DNA of 64,000 nt from Cylindrospermum sp. FACHB-282 (GCF_014697195.1 NZ_JACJRJ010000029.1:1-64000); one strand, 5' to 3'. Positions 7,642 through 18,060 are shown, numbered from the stretch's first letter. Made by a program: numbers and translations. Notes: a model not told the origin generated them from the sequence alone.

Positions 7642-8784
7642 ATGTTACAAAAGATCCGATCTCAGATATTTGATTTAAATCATGAAAGTGCTTCTACACA
7701 AATCGAGCTTACACATATTAAATTTAGCCCAAGTAAAAGCAAAATGAGTACAACTTCTATAGGTAGCTACAGGTTGTTCCAAAAACTACATCCGCTATCT
7801 CTGTTGGCACAACTAACCAGTCGCCGTACTACAGGGTGCTTAAAGATATTTACCGAAAACGTATTTTGGTCAATCTATCTAGAGGAAGGTAAACTAATTT
7901 ATGCCTCCTACTCAGATAAACTGTTTGAACGGCTTGATAGTCACTTGCGACGCTTAGAGCAGCAAAATCCCACTCTGGACAATGCTACTCGCCTACAGAT
8001 GCGGTTGATGTTTGAAACCCAGAATGAAAATGAGTTAATACCATATCCAGATTATCAAGCTATATGTTGGTTGGTTACTCAGGAATATATCACAGATGCA
8101 CAAGCTGCAATTTTGATAGACGACTTAGCGAAAGAAGTGCTGGAGTCATTTCTGTCTTTAAAAGAAGGGAACTATGAATTTAATCCTGATAAATCTTTGG
8201 ATGAACTACCAAAGTTTTGCCATCTGGATTTGCGGTTATTAGTCGAATACTGTCAAAAGCAGTTAAGAAATCGGCAAAATGTTCAATCATCAGTGCCGGC
8301 TGATGGAGGTTCGCGAGTTTTACCCAAGACGAAGCCACCACTAACTCAGCCACAAACCAAAATCCAACTTGGGACTGTTCAGGGAAATAACGAAATTTCT
8401 CAACCACCTGTGAGTAACAGTCTATATAAGATTGCTTGTATTGATGATAGTCAAACCGTCTTAAATTCTATCAATCATTTTTTGGATGGAAGCAAATTTT
8501 CAGTTGTGATGATTAATGATCCTGTAAAAGCTTTGATGCAAATTTTACGGAGCAACCCAGACTTAATTTTGCTAGATGTGGAAATGCCAAGTTTAGATGG
8601 TTATGAATTATGTTCTTTACTGCGGAGGCATCCAGCTTTTAAGCAGACACCCATCATTATGGTGACTGGGAGAACAGGATTTATTGACAAGGCTAAGGCG
8701 AAAATTGTCAGATCATCAGGCTATTTAACTAAGCCTTTTTCACAATCAGATTTATTAAAAATGGTGTTTCAACACATCGGTTAA
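7642..8784 (+). CDS. PatA/PilG-type response regulator (PATAN + REC)
   Basis: First gene of the chemotaxis operon. Residues about 45-230 form a PATAN (DUF4388) domain, starting LLAQLTSRRTTGCLKIF and SIYLEEGKLIYASYSDKL, as in PatA, PixG and PilG. A Pro/Gln-rich linker follows, then a receiver domain with IACIDDSQ acidic residues, LILLDVEMPSLDGYEL phospho-acceptor Asp, a Thr in MVTGR, and TKPF Lys. Proteins of this type are output regulators that act on type IV pili for phototaxis or hormogonium motility; N. punctiforme HmpA and Synechocystis PilG/PixG are the models. The start is uncertain: no clear ribosome site precedes 7642, and the ATG at 7744 (MSTTSIGSYRLF) would remove 34 unconserved residues. 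Gene order PATAN-REC, CheY, CheW, MCP, CheA supports the assignment. Confidence 0.88.
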   Translation: MLQKIRSQIFDLNHESASTQIELTHIKFSPSKSKMSTTSIGSYRLFQKLHPLSLLAQLTSRRTTGCLKIFTENVFWSIYLEEGKLIYASYSDKLFERLDSHLRRLEQQNPTLDNATRLQMRLMFETQNENELIPYPDYQAICWLVTQEYITDAQAAILIDDLAKEVLESFLSLKEGNYEFNPDKSLDELPKFCHLDLRLLVEYCQKQLRNRQNVQSSVPADGGSRVLPKTKPPLTQPQTKIQLGTVQGNNEISQPPVSNSLYKIACIDDSQTVLNSINHFLDGSKFSVVMINDPVKALMQILRSNPDLILLDVEMPSLDGYELCSLLRRHPAFKQTPIIMVTGRTGFIDKAKAKIVRSSGYLTKPFSQSDLLKMVFQHIG

Positions 8785-8856
8785 TTTTGTCAGTCTGAGT
8801 TGAGGAATAGTGAATTAATATTAATAGCCAAATTTAGTCTTTTAGGAGATTTAGTA

Positions 8857-9234
8857 ATGAGCTTAACTTTGCTTGGCACAATTCTAATTGTGGAAGATTC
8901 TCCCAGTGAGATGGAACTAATGAGTCATTATCTGAATGAAGGTGGTTATCACGTAATTAAAGCCACTGGTGCAAAAGAAGCTCTAGAAAAAGCGCTTTTA
9001 GAAAAGCCTGATGTCATCATTACTGATGTAGTTATGCCAGGAATGAGTGGTTTTGAGTTATGTCGCTCTTTGAAAAAAAATTCAATTACAAAAAAAGTGC
9101 CAATTGTAATTTGTAGTTGTAAAAATCAAGCAATTGATCGATTATGGGCGATGAGACAGGGTGCTGATGCTTATATAACTAAACCTTATACTCGCGAACA
9201 ACTTTTGGGTGCTATTAAATCAGTTGTGATTTGA
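8857..9234 (+). CDS. CheY-like single-domain response regulator (PilH/HmpB type)
   Basis: A 125-residue stand-alone receiver domain. Motifs are ILIVEDSPSE (acidic pocket), VIITDVVMPGMSG with phospho-acceptor Asp57, VICSC in place of the usual Thr/Ser loop, and TKPYT with the conserved Lys. A frame opens at a TTG at 8800, but the ATG at 8857 has AGGAG eight bases upstream and yields the normal CheY length, so it is used. It is phosphorylated by the CheA encoded downstream and should set pilus motor direction or polarity. Seventy-two bases separate it from the PATAN-REC gene, and only four bases separate it from cheW. Confidence 0.93.
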   Translation: MSLTLLGTILIVEDSPSEMELMSHYLNEGGYHVIKATGAKEALEKALLEKPDVIITDVVMPGMSGFELCRSLKKNSITKKVPIVICSCKNQAIDRLWAMRQGADAYITKPYTREQLLGAIKSVVI

Positions 9235-9238
9235 ATAT

Positions 9239-9736
9239 ATGACTAATTCAAAAATTACAATTTCTACTCAATCTAGTTCAAATAATCTGGTAAATAGTTA
9301 TTTGAAGTTTCAGCTAAATCAACAGACTGCTGCTGTTTTATCAGTTAAACATACTCAAGAAGCGATTATTGTTCCTGTTGAGTCTGTGACGGCGATGCCT
9401 AATATGCCTGCTTGTATTTTAGGCTTAATGAATTGGCGTAGTCGGATAATTTGGGTAATTGATTTGCCGAGAATACTTAATTTAGAATCTTTAGACAATC
9501 GCCTGCGACAGTACAATGTGATCGTTATCCGAGTGGAATCTTTGCTTTTGGGTTTGGTTGTGCGAGAAATTAAAGGTACAACCAAGTTTAAGCCTGATGA
9601 TGTTTGCTCTCCTGTGGGACAAGTGGCATCTAGCTTGGTTCCTTATTTACGTGGCTGTGTTGTGCAAAAAGAAAAAATTTTGCTGGTATTAGATGCAGAG
9701 GCTATTGTGCAATCTTCTATTCTTTACAGTGATTAA
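9239..9736 (+). CDS. CheW-like adaptor (PilI/HmpC type)
   Basis: A 165-residue CheW-domain protein. The fold is recognisable from YLKFQLNQQTAAVLSVKHT, the ACILGLMNWRSRIIWVIDLPRIL segment that corresponds to the CheW R-G-x-V-I/D-L region, VVREIKGTTKFKPDDV and LVPYLRGCVVQKEKILLVLD. It couples the methyl-accepting receptor to the CheA kinase in the signalling array at the membrane. It starts four bases after the CheY stop, implying translational coupling, since no good ribosome-binding site of its own is visible. Confidence 0.92.
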   Translation: MTNSKITISTQSSSNNLVNSYLKFQLNQQTAAVLSVKHTQEAIIVPVESVTAMPNMPACILGLMNWRSRIIWVIDLPRILNLESLDNRLRQYNVIVIRVESLLLGLVVREIKGTTKFKPDDVCSPVGQVASSLVPYLRGCVVQKEKILLVLDAEAIVQSSILYSD

Positions 9737-9798
9737 AATCGACTAATAAAGGAAAGGATTTTTAGGCTGCTTTTTCACATATTCAGGGGAATTATTTT

Positions 9799-12651
9799 AT
9801 GTTTAATAAAACTGACATTGCTAAGAGTAGTGATGCTCAAAATCAGAAATCGCGGATTTCATCGGAGAAGTCCACTGATAATATAGTACAAGTACCTTTT
9901 CAGACTCCAACTAAAACTGCTGGTAAATTTCCTCTGCATGATGTGGTTAGCCGTTTACAGCAATTAAGCTTGGGTACGAAGGCGACTATTTTGGCGATCG
10001 CCTTCGGTACAATACCAGCCTTGGGAATTGGTGCTGTAGCTTATAGCTTTGCCAACAAATCAATTACTCGGCAAATTAGCCAAGATCAAGCAGTGCAAGC
10101 CCTCAGCCTAGCTGACAATGTGAACCATTTCATGTTTGAACGGTATGGCGATATTCAAGTACTAGCAAATTTGCTGTTTTTAACAAATCCCAAAGTCAGC
10201 GCTAGCACAACTACCGCAGAAAAGCAAGCTGTGCTAGATAGTTTTGTGGCAGCTGATAGAGCCTATAGCAGCGTTGCTGTCTTCGATTTGGAAGGAAAAG
10301 TGATTTTCAAATCTACAGGGGAACCCCTGGGTAAAGATAAGGCTCGTAATTCTTTACAAGAGGTTCTCCGCAAAGGCACTGCTGTGATCAGTGAGCCAGA
10401 AACCTCAAAAAGTACAGGTGTAGTTAATATTTACATAGCTGCACCTGTCAAAGATGCCTTGACGGGTAAAACTATCGCTGTGGTAAGAGGGCGGTTGCCT
10501 GTACAATCAATCGCCGGGGTGATGAACAACTATGTCGCTAATGGCAATGAATACCATTTGCTCGATGCCTCTGGCAAAGTTTTTCTCAGTCCCCGACAAG
10601 ATTTTTTGGGTAAAGAGGCAAAAGCTGTATATCCCGGTTTAGCTAATTTGCCAACGGCAAACAAGGTTGAGACTTTTAAAGCAGTTCAGCAAATTAATCA
10701 AAAGCCAGAACTGGTAAGCTATGTATCATCGAAAACCATAGAAGGACTACCAGCCCTCAACTGGCAGGTACTTTTGTCTACAGATACAGCAATTGTCTAT
10801 GGGACTCAAAAACAATTGTTGTGGCTGATAGTAACGGGGACAGGATTAACAGCCATGATCGTCGGGGCGATGGCGAATTGGTTAGCCAAGGGTGCTCTAC
10901 AGCCAGTTGTCAAGGCAACTGCGGCCTTAACAAAACTCCGTCAAGGTGAACTCAATACTCATTTGGAAATAGGAGGAAAAGATGAATTAGGGCAATTGAG
11001 CGATAATATTAACCAAATGGCCGCGAAATTAGAAAGTTTAGCCAGTGAACAGGGAATAGATACTCAATGGACTAAATTACTTGCAGATATTACCTTAGGG
11101 CTTCGCAGAAGTATTAAAACTGAAGACATTTATCAAACAGTAGTTAAAGAAGTTCGCCAAGCGTTGAAAACAGACCGAGTCATTATTTATCAACTCAATC
11201 CCGATACCAGTGGGGGAATTGTGATCGCCGAATCGGTGGCTGATGCTTGGCCGCAAATGTTTGGCGTCAACATCGATGATCCTGGTTTTAGCGATGGGCT
11301 ACGCCCCGGTGGAAGCGATTGCTATAGAGAAACTTATCAAGATAGTCGGGTGCAGGCAAACGCCAATATTCATCAAGAGCCAAGCCTGAATAATGCAGAT
11401 TCTTACAGCCAAATGTTAGAGAAATTTGCCATCAAAGGCAACTTAAGCGCCCCGATTATCATCCAAGGGCAACTAGTGGGTTTATTGATGGCTCATCAAT
11501 GCGAGAGTCCCCGAATTTGGCAACAACTAGAAATTGACTTATTTAAACAGATAGCAATTCAAGTTGGCTATGCCCAAGAACAAGCTCAGTTGCTAGCAGA
11601 GGTAGAACGGGCTAGAGCAATTTTATCTACAGACTCCCTAGCAGAAGGACAACAAAAAGAAATTCTGCACCGGCAACTTTTAGAACTACTCAGTGATGTA
11701 GAAAGTGCCGCCAAGGGAGATTTAACAGTCAGGGCTGATGTCACATCAGGGGAAATTGGCACAGTCGCCGATTTCTTCAACTCAATTGTCGAAAGCCTCC
11801 GAGATATTGTTACCCAAGTTAAACACGCGGCAATTCAAGTAAATGAGGCGATCGGCTCCAACGAAAGCGCCATCCGCCAGCTAGCCGAGGAAGCACTCAC
11901 TCAAGCTAACGAAATCAACCGCACCCTAGATGCAGTTGACCAAATGACCAATTCCATGCAAGCCGTAGCAGAAAGCGCCAAGCAAACTGCCGTCATAGCC
12001 AACCATGCAGCCGACAACGCTACCAAGAGTGGACAAGCGATGGATCTGACAGTGCAAAATATTTTGTCTTTGCGGGAAACAGTTGGTGAAACTGCCAAAA
12101 AAGTCAGGCGGTTGGGAGAATCTTCTCAACAAATTTCCCGCGTGGTGTCTTTGATTAACCAAATTGCCATGCAAACCAACTTGTTAGCGATTAACGCCGG
12201 CATTGAAGCGGCCCGTGCCGGAGAAGAAGGGCAAGGTTTTGCTGTAGTTGCTGAAGAAGTAGGCGAACTAGCAGCCCGGAGTGCCGCAGCCACCCAAGAA
12301 ATTGAAGAAATTGTTGAAAACATCCAACGAGAAACTAGCGAAGTCGTGCAGGCGATGGAAGTGGGAAGCATTCAAGTAGTTGAAGGTACGCGGATTGTCG
12401 AAGATGCTAAACAGAGTTTGAGTCAGATTTTGGATGTGTCGCGGCAAATAGACTCTTTAGTACATTCGATTTCCACTGCTACTGCTTCTCAAGTGCAAAC
12501 ATCACAAACAGTCAGCCAATTAATGAAAGATATTGCCGCAGTCTCACAACGCAGCAGCGATTCTTCGCGCCAAGTTTCCCAATCTCTGCAAAAAACTGTG
12601 GAGATTTCCCAAGAATTGCAGGAGACAGTCGGGACATTCAAAATCAGTTAA
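9799..12651 (+). CDS. Methyl-accepting chemotaxis protein with periplasmic sensor, HAMP, GAF and MCP domains (PilJ/HmpD type)
   Basis: A 950-residue receptor. TM1 is about residues 62-84 and TM2 about 338-360; between them is a Cache-like extracytoplasmic domain. A HAMP domain follows, then a GAF domain (about 434-597), a second HAMP-like stretch (about 627-680) and the MCP signalling hairpin, whose tip reads [20 protein letters not shown] and continues [14 protein letters not shown]. The GAF domain is of the phytochrome/cyanobacteriochrome type ([31 protein letters not shown]) but lacks a Cys where covalent bilin attachment normally occurs; the region reads [11 protein letters not shown]. 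It may therefore not be a photoreceptor. AGGGGA precedes the ATG. It senses a signal and passes it through CheW to CheA. Confidence 0.93.
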   Translation: MFNKTDIAKSSDAQNQKSRISSEKSTDNIVQVPFQTPTKTAGKFPLHDVVSRLQQLSLGTKATILAIAFGTIPALGIGAVAYSFANKSITRQISQDQAVQALSLADNVNHFMFERYGDIQVLANLLFLTNPKVSASTTTAEKQAVLDSFVAADRAYSSVAVFDLEGKVIFKSTGEPLGKDKARNSLQEVLRKGTAVISEPETSKSTGVVNIYIAAPVKDALTGKTIAVVRGRLPVQSIAGVMNNYVANGNEYHLLDASGKVFLSPRQDFLGKEAKAVYPGLANLPTANKVETFKAVQQINQKPELVSYVSSKTIEGLPALNWQVLLSTDTAIVYGTQKQLLWLIVTGTGLTAMIVGAMANWLAKGALQPVVKATAALTKLRQGELNTHLEIGGKDELGQLSDNINQMAAKLESLASEQGIDTQWTKLLADITLGLRRSIKTEDIYQTVVKEVRQALKTDRVIIYQLNPDTSGGIVIAESVADAWPQMFGVNIDDPGFSDGLRPGGSDCYRETYQDSRVQANANIHQEPSLNNADSYSQMLEKFAIKGNLSAPIIIQGQLVGLLMAHQCESPRIWQQLEIDLFKQIAIQVGYAQEQAQLLAEVERARAILSTDSLAEGQQKEILHRQLLELLSDVESAAKGDLTVRADVTSGEIGTVADFFNSIVESLRDIVTQVKHAAIQVNEAIGSNESAIRQLAEEALTQANEINRTLDAVDQMTNSMQAVAESAKQTAVIANHAADNATKSGQAMDLTVQNILSLRETVGETAKKVRRLGESSQQISRVVSLINQIAMQTNLLAINAGIEAARAGEEGQGFAVVAEEVGELAARSAAATQEIEEIVENIQRETSEVVQAMEVGSIQVVEGTRIVEDAKQSLSQILDVSRQIDSLVHSISTATASQVQTSQTVSQLMKDIAAVSQRSSDSSRQVSQSLQKTVEISQELQETVGTFKIS

Positions 12652-12809
12652 GCCAATCAACCCCAATTCAAAATTCTCTCATAGAGCCGACCGCACCTGT
12701 GCTGTCTTCGTAGCACCTGGAGCAAGAGGCACAAAATTCTCTCATTCAGAATTAAAGACCCGACGACGACGAATGACTTCAGGGGCTTGAACAAGGATAA
12801 AAAATAATT
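12652..12809. repeat. Short direct repeats between receptor and kinase genes
   Basis: CAAAATTCTCTCAT occurs at 12669-12682 and 12732-12745. The second copy overlaps AGCAAGAGGCACAAAATT (12721-12738), an 18-mer found exactly at 3554-3571. The spacer carries no gene, and the kinase gene has no strong ribosome-binding site. Confidence 0.6.
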
Positions 12810-15800
12810 ATGTCACAAGACAAAGAATTGGAAATCCAGATGCAGTTTCTGGAAGAAGCGACTGATTATCTGAATACTTTAGAAGGGGTATTACTCCAAC
12901 TCGACACAATTAACCGCATCGATTTGGAAAAAATCAATGCCGCACTCCGCGCTGCTCATTCGATCAAAGGTGGTGCAGCGATGATGGGATTTCGGGTGTT
13001 GAGTGATTTAGCTCACCGTCTGGAAGATTCGTTTAAAGTCTTAAAAACTCAGAGAAATTCTCTAGAAGTTGATACCCATTTGCAAAGTTTGTTGCTATCT
13101 GGCGTTGACTGGCTGCGGCAAATTGTGGAATTGCTTTCAGAAGGGAACGTTTTAGAAGAGGCATGGTTAGGAACTTTTTGTTACCCAATTTTTGATGAAC
13201 TGCACGAGCGTTTGGGTGATCCCTCCCCAGAAGATGCTGCAACCATGCTCTCATCAGAAGATGGACAAGATATCATCCCCCTGTTGTTTGCCACAGAAGT
13301 AGAAGGTTGTTTGCAGCGTCTAGAATCCCTGTTGGCAGATCAGGAAAAATCAGGTTTGCCAGCAGAAATCGCTATTATGGCTGGTGAGTTGGGTGGTTTG
13401 GGGGAAATGCTCCAGTTGAGAGCTTTTACCCAGCTGTGTGAGTCAATTAGCCATCATTTAGAAGCAGCAAATAGCGATCGCCTGACAGAAATTGCTCAGT
13501 TAGCGTTGCAAGCATGGCGGCGATCGCAAGCTCTGGTACTGACAAATCAACTCGATAGCTTACCTACAGAACTTGACTTTAGCAATTTAGCCAACACCCC
13601 AATCAGCTATACCCAAGAACAGATTCTACCCACAGAAATAGTCTCCATTGACGAAACTTGGTCAGTAGAAGAAATAACCCAGATGGCTGAGGAAATTAAC
13701 GCTGTTGAGTTCCCAGAGTCAAACCCAGGATTTACCCCCGAAGTTTCCCCAACAGAATATAGATTTAGCGATGAAGGTTCTGTGCCTGACTCCCTTTGGG
13801 CTGATATCCAAACGAACCAACGCAAAGACGAGCCAATCACTGTTGGCAAAGACCGGGAAAATCATGAAAACACAGTCCGAGTTCCCAGCAAGCAACTAGA
13901 GCAAATTAATGATTTATTTGGAGAACTGATCATCCAGCGAAATGGGCTGAACTCACAACTCGAAAAATTACGCAAACTGATTCGCTCTCTCAGCCAACGA
14001 GTACAAACACTTGACCGCGAAAATCAGGAATTACATACAGCATACAAGAAAATTACCGCCCCAGCCGTGATCCCCTCCAGTTTATCATCACTAGGAGAGA
14101 CTGCCGATCACCACCAGACAACAGATGATCAAAGTAGTTTTGCTACCTTAAAAAATAATCCCTATCAAGAATTAAACCTGCTCTCCCAGGAAGTTATAGA
14201 AACTATTGTTCAGGTAGAAGAACTGACAACCGATCTTCAACTCAGCGTTGACGATACAGATCAAATTGCCAGAAAACTCAACAAAACATCAAAGCAATTG
14301 CAGCGAAAGCTCACCCAAGTGCGGATGCGTCCCTTTTCCGATTTAGTCGAACGCTTTCCGAGAGCCATCCGTGACCTGAATGTAGAGTATGGCAAAAATG
14401 TGCAGTTGAAAATTGAAGGTGGTAACACCTTAATTGAACGCAGCATTATGGAAGCTTTGAATGAGCCTTTAATGCACTTGTTACGCAATGCCTTTGATCA
14501 TGGCATCGAAGATGCTGACCGACGGCGCTACCAAGGCAAGCCAGAACAGGGGTTGATTGAAATTAAAGCCACTCACCACAGTAATCGCGCCATAATTTCT
14601 ATGCGTGATGATGGTCAGGGCATTTCCCTTGAGAAAATTCGCGCTAGAGCCTTAGCTATGGGGTTAGATGCTTCACTGCTGGCTAGTGCTAGTGAAGAAG
14701 AACTATTATCACTAATTTTTGAACCAGGGTTTACCACTTCCGACCAAGTGACAGCATTATCTGGTCGCGGTGTCGGTATGGATGTGGTTCGTAACAACCT
14801 CAAACTTGTGCGGGGTGACGTGAATGTTGATACTCAGCCAGGAATCGGCACCACCTTTACACTATCAGTCCCGTTTGCACTTTCAGTGGCACGGGTGCTG
14901 CTGGTAGAAAGCCATCGAATGCTGTTGGCATTTTCTACAGATGTGGTTGCGGAAATCTTCTTACTGTCAAATGAGCAGGTTTTCTCAATCGCTGGTAGTG
15001 AATTCCTCAAATGGCAAGATACCAGGTTACCGCTAATTCGCCTTGGTCGTTATTTCGAGTTTAATTGCCACCGCTACGATAGCCCAGAACTGGAAACCCC
15101 GCCAGCAATTAATGCTAGTAGTGTGTTAATAGTCAAAGGCGATAATCAGCTAGTGGCTGTGCAAGTTGATCGCTGTTGGGGTGAGCAGGAAGTTGCCATC
15201 CGCAAAGTTGAGGGAAATATACCTCTGCCTAACGGTTTCAGCAACTGCACAATTCTTGGTGATGGTCGGGTAGTGGCACTAGTGAATACCAACGAGTTAC
15301 TTTCTTGGATTACTACTAATCAGCGCACACCTAGAAAAAATCCATTGCCTTCAGCTAGGTTACAAACGGCTTTTCTCATACCTCAAAATGATAAACCACC
15401 AGTAACCCCAGTCAAACAAAAAGGGACTATTTTGATTGTTGATGATTCAATCAATGTTCGGCGTTACTTAGCGCTAACTCTGGAAAAAGGAGGATATGAA
15501 GTAGAACAAGCTAGAGACGGTCAAGATGCCTGGGAAAAACTTCAAAGCGGCTTGAAAGTCCAGGCTGTGATTTGCGATATTGAAATGCCTCGCCTTGATG
15601 GTTATAGCTTCTTAGATCGTGTAAAAACAGACATTAATATGAAGAATATCCCAGTAGCTATGCTTACTTCCCGTAGTAGTAATAAACATCGGCAAATGGC
15701 CATGCAATTGGGCGCAGGTGCCTACTTTTCTAAACCTTACAATGAGCAAGAATTACTGAGAACAGTAGAAGAATTGATTTTTACCGTATCAGGTACGGCG

Positions 15801-15812
15801 CCATCTAGTTGA
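12810..15812 (+). CDS. CheA-type histidine kinase with C-terminal receiver (PilL/HmpE type)
   Basis: A 1000-residue hybrid CheA. The N-terminal HPt domain has the phosphorylatable His50 in AAHSIKGGAAMMGF. A long acidic linker follows, then a dimerisation segment with coiled coil, and the ATPase domain with N-box NEPLMHLLRNAFDHGIED, DDGQGIS and GRGVGMDVVRNN. A CheW-like regulatory domain follows (VLLVESHRMLLAFST onwards), then a receiver domain with ILIVDDSINVRRYL, the phospho-acceptor Asp in VICDIEMPRLDGY, MLTSRSS and FSKPYN. The kinase phosphorylates the CheY and PATAN-REC proteins of the same operon; the fused receiver may act as a phosphate sink. All catalytic motifs are intact. It is the last clear gene of the operon. 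Confidence 0.95.
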   Translation: MSQDKELEIQMQFLEEATDYLNTLEGVLLQLDTINRIDLEKINAALRAAHSIKGGAAMMGFRVLSDLAHRLEDSFKVLKTQRNSLEVDTHLQSLLLSGVDWLRQIVELLSEGNVLEEAWLGTFCYPIFDELHERLGDPSPEDAATMLSSEDGQDIIPLLFATEVEGCLQRLESLLADQEKSGLPAEIAIMAGELGGLGEMLQLRAFTQLCESISHHLEAANSDRLTEIAQLALQAWRRSQALVLTNQLDSLPTELDFSNLANTPISYTQEQILPTEIVSIDETWSVEEITQMAEEINAVEFPESNPGFTPEVSPTEYRFSDEGSVPDSLWADIQTNQRKDEPITVGKDRENHENTVRVPSKQLEQINDLFGELIIQRNGLNSQLEKLRKLIRSLSQRVQTLDRENQELHTAYKKITAPAVIPSSLSSLGETADHHQTTDDQSSFATLKNNPYQELNLLSQEVIETIVQVEELTTDLQLSVDDTDQIARKLNKTSKQLQRKLTQVRMRPFSDLVERFPRAIRDLNVEYGKNVQLKIEGGNTLIERSIMEALNEPLMHLLRNAFDHGIEDADRRRYQGKPEQGLIEIKATHHSNRAIISMRDDGQGISLEKIRARALAMGLDASLLASASEEELLSLIFEPGFTTSDQVTALSGRGVGMDVVRNNLKLVRGDVNVDTQPGIGTTFTLSVPFALSVARVLLVESHRMLLAFSTDVVAEIFLLSNEQVFSIAGSEFLKWQDTRLPLIRLGRYFEFNCHRYDSPELETPPAINASSVLIVKGDNQLVAVQVDRCWGEQEVAIRKVEGNIPLPNGFSNCTILGDGRVVALVNTNELLSWITTNQRTPRKNPLPSARLQTAFLIPQNDKPPVTPVKQKGTILIVDDSINVRRYLALTLEKGGYEVEQARDGQDAWEKLQSGLKVQAVICDIEMPRLDGYSFLDRVKTDINMKNIPVAMLTSRSSNKHRQMAMQLGAGAYFSKPYNEQELLRTVEELIFTVSGTAPSS

Positions 15813-16386
15813 AGAGAGGAAATTGAAAAGTGGTAATGGGGCCTTTATTTGGTGAAGTTTTTCTGCTTCGGGTAGGCCACCTTCCCCATCAGGCGGTTCT
15901 TCAACTCCCAATTCGGTTTGGTTTCTCAAATATATCGCTTGTGCAGATGTTGTTAAAATCACCAAAATCAAGAGAGTGCCCCCAACCTTTGAGGCTAAAC
16001 CTGCCGCTGCCGCGTTCGTCGTCTTTGATACTCACAAACTAATCCCCAATGTATCTAAAAGTTTCTGAAAACTATCTACAGCTAGTAGAGAGATAAAACA
16101 GGAAACTAACAGAGGAAAAATTTCCATAATTGCTAGTTCAATTTAAGTTAATCCCTTTCTTCAAAAGCAAGGCCCTTGGTGAGGAACCTAGGGGGTATTA
16201 ACCCACGTCATCGTCAGGCTGATGGCTAACTTAGAGTTGTAGATAAAAACGGTTTTCGCCCTTGTGCCTTCAACAATGGCAATTTTCTCGCTCTGGCGTT
16301 AATTAACAGTAGACATCGACCTCTGGCAAGAGAAGCTAGGGTGGTGGGGGGTAACCCCCGTTGAAAAGTAAGTCCTAGCTATGACC
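15813..16386. other. Region after the chemotaxis operon with an unassigned minus-strand frame
   Basis: No recognised gene. On the minus strand an open frame covers 15789-16031, overlapping the kinase 3' end by 24 bases. It contains a likely membrane segment (GGTLLILVILTTSAQAIYLR) followed by a Glu/Gly/Pro-rich tail. It has no ATG: a TTG at 15971 lies inside the hydrophobic part and a TGA closes the frame just upstream. It may be a decayed small membrane protein. The rest shows short hairpins such as GGGGGTAACCCCC near 16350 but no gene. Confidence 0.3.
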
Positions 16387-18060
16387 TTAAGGTTTTGATG
16401 GTGCGACTGATTGACGAGTTGCCCCGTTCAATGCTTGAGCTAACTGATCTGTCGTTAACGACTGTAAAAGGCTGAGATTAAGAGGCTCCTTACTAATGTA
16501 TTGACCATAGGATGGCTGCAAGTAAGGGCGATATTCGGGGCGGTTGAGCAGATGGGTTTGTAAGAAAGCCACACTCAACGCTCTGAGATAGGAATAAGCA
16601 GGGCCAGGGTTTGGGCCTAGCAAGGCGGATGGCACAGGTAATACACTATTCTCAGGAGTTGGTTCGGCAAGTGCCGTAAAATGGGTGGCGTTTTCAATTA
16701 AGACTAGATATTTGTTGGGGTAAGTCAGCCAAGTGAAGGGGAGAATTTGCTCAGGTACTACTGGGGTGACAATATCTTGACTGCCCCCTACCAGCATGAC
16801 TGGCACTTGAATTTGACTGACGCCCCTTTGAGTGAAGATGGAACTGTTAAAAGGATTAATTGCAATAACTGCCTTGATGCGATCGTCCTTTAGCTGATAA
16901 TTTATGGGCAGTAAGTCAGTAGCGCTACACTGCAACAAAACCGACAAATTTAAGGATCTATTGGGATTGCAAACTCGGCGGATTTGCTGAAAGTTAATTT
17001 TTGCTCCAGCCAAGGTAAGAGCAGTGTAGCCGCCATAAGAATGACCTATCACCCCAACTCGCTGAAAATTGAGTTTTCCTTGGAGACTGGGATCAGATTT
17101 CTCCATTTGCTGGAGTCCATCTAGTACATACTTAACATCCATTGGTCGGTTGATTAATTCCTTTGCATCTGGTGGCCCTGCCAAACCCGCGAAGAATTGC
17201 TGAAAGCGTTCGGCATTACTACCAGGGTGTTCTAGTACGGCGACAGCAAAACCGTAGGATGCCAGATGTTGAGCCAGGTAAATAAAAGCATAGCGGTCTG
17301 AGGCCAGACCATGAGACATGATAATCAGGGGAAAGGGAGGTGAAGCGGCATCTGTTGGGCTTTGGGGGGTTGCTTGGGGCAAATAGAGATCCACCGGCAA
17401 ACGGCGATCGCGTTTACTATCATTGAGAGTAAAGTTGATTTTCTCAAAACTAAAGGTTCCTGGTAGGCGCAAATCTGGCTTTTGGGAGAAGTCAACAGGT
17501 GAATTAGTAGCTTGTGTGTTGGCCTCTTGTTGAATAAAAGTTACAACTGCATCCCTAGTTTTCAGCAATTCTGACAAGTTTTTGACTATCTCTAACCCTT
17601 CAGAAAAATTTAGCCGCACTGTATTGCTGGGATACTTACGCAGCACATTCACAACTGTAAAGCCTTGGGGGTCAGCAGCCGCTAAAATGAAAGCGCTACG
17701 TAAGGCATAAAAGCCGTTCTGGTGTGAATCAGTCAGCACCAATTCTCCTAAACGTTGCACCACCTTTTCCCCTATAGGTGAATAGGTAAACTGAGACACC
17801 AAGGTGGGAGTGACATTAAACCGCTGCTGGAGGAGATCCCGCAGTTGATCGAGTTGTTGGCGAGTGGCGCGTTGAGCATAAAATTCTAATTCATGATTAA
17901 TTTTGCCTTCTTTGGCAAAGAGTTCTAAAGAGTCAGCAGACAAAGAAAATTCCCCAAAGGGCGGGAAAAAAAAGCTAATACGCTCCGCTCCCAGTCCAGG
18001 GGTTGCCGTCAAAAATGTAGATAGCAGCCCTAAACTCAGGTATTTCAGAGTTTTTTTCAT
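16387..18060 (-). CDS. Secreted DUF1400 alpha/beta hydrolase
   Basis: A 557-residue exported hydrolase of the cyanobacterial DUF1400 type. The start is placed at 18060 because MKKTLKYLSLGLLSTFLTATPGLGA is a clean signal peptide with AxA-type cleavage; the open frame runs 52 codons further upstream without support. Residues about 25-150 are the DUF1400 region (ERISFFFPPFGEFSLSADSLELF, a helix-rich domain). The C-terminal part is an alpha/beta hydrolase: IIMSHGLASDRYAF, the nucleophile elbow GVIGHSYGGYTAL, acid GGSQDIVTP and His in ENATHFTAL complete a Ser-Asp-His triad. The closest activities are PAF acetylhydrolase or dienelactone-hydrolase-like esterases; the substrate is unknown. It stands alone on the minus strand. 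Confidence 0.9.
   Translation of the reverse strand: MKKTLKYLSLGLLSTFLTATPGLGAERISFFFPPFGEFSLSADSLELFAKEGKINHELEFYAQRATRQQLDQLRDLLQQRFNVTPTLVSQFTYSPIGEKVVQRLGELVLTDSHQNGFYALRSAFILAAADPQGFTVVNVLRKYPSNTVRLNFSEGLEIVKNLSELLKTRDAVVTFIQQEANTQATNSPVDFSQKPDLRLPGTFSFEKINFTLNDSKRDRRLPVDLYLPQATPQSPTDAASPPFPLIIMSHGLASDRYAFIYLAQHLASYGFAVAVLEHPGSNAERFQQFFAGLAGPPDAKELINRPMDVKYVLDGLQQMEKSDPSLQGKLNFQRVGVIGHSYGGYTALTLAGAKINFQQIRRVCNPNRSLNLSVLLQCSATDLLPINYQLKDDRIKAVIAINPFNSSIFTQRGVSQIQVPVMLVGGSQDIVTPVVPEQILPFTWLTYPNKYLVLIENATHFTALAEPTPENSVLPVPSALLGPNPGPAYSYLRALSVAFLQTHLLNRPEYRPYLQPSYGQYISKEPLNLSLLQSLTTDQLAQALNGATRQSVAPSKP

Noticed and set aside
11901-12371. Three long minus-strand frames inside the MCP gene
   Set aside because: They are shadows of the strongly biased MCP coding sequence.
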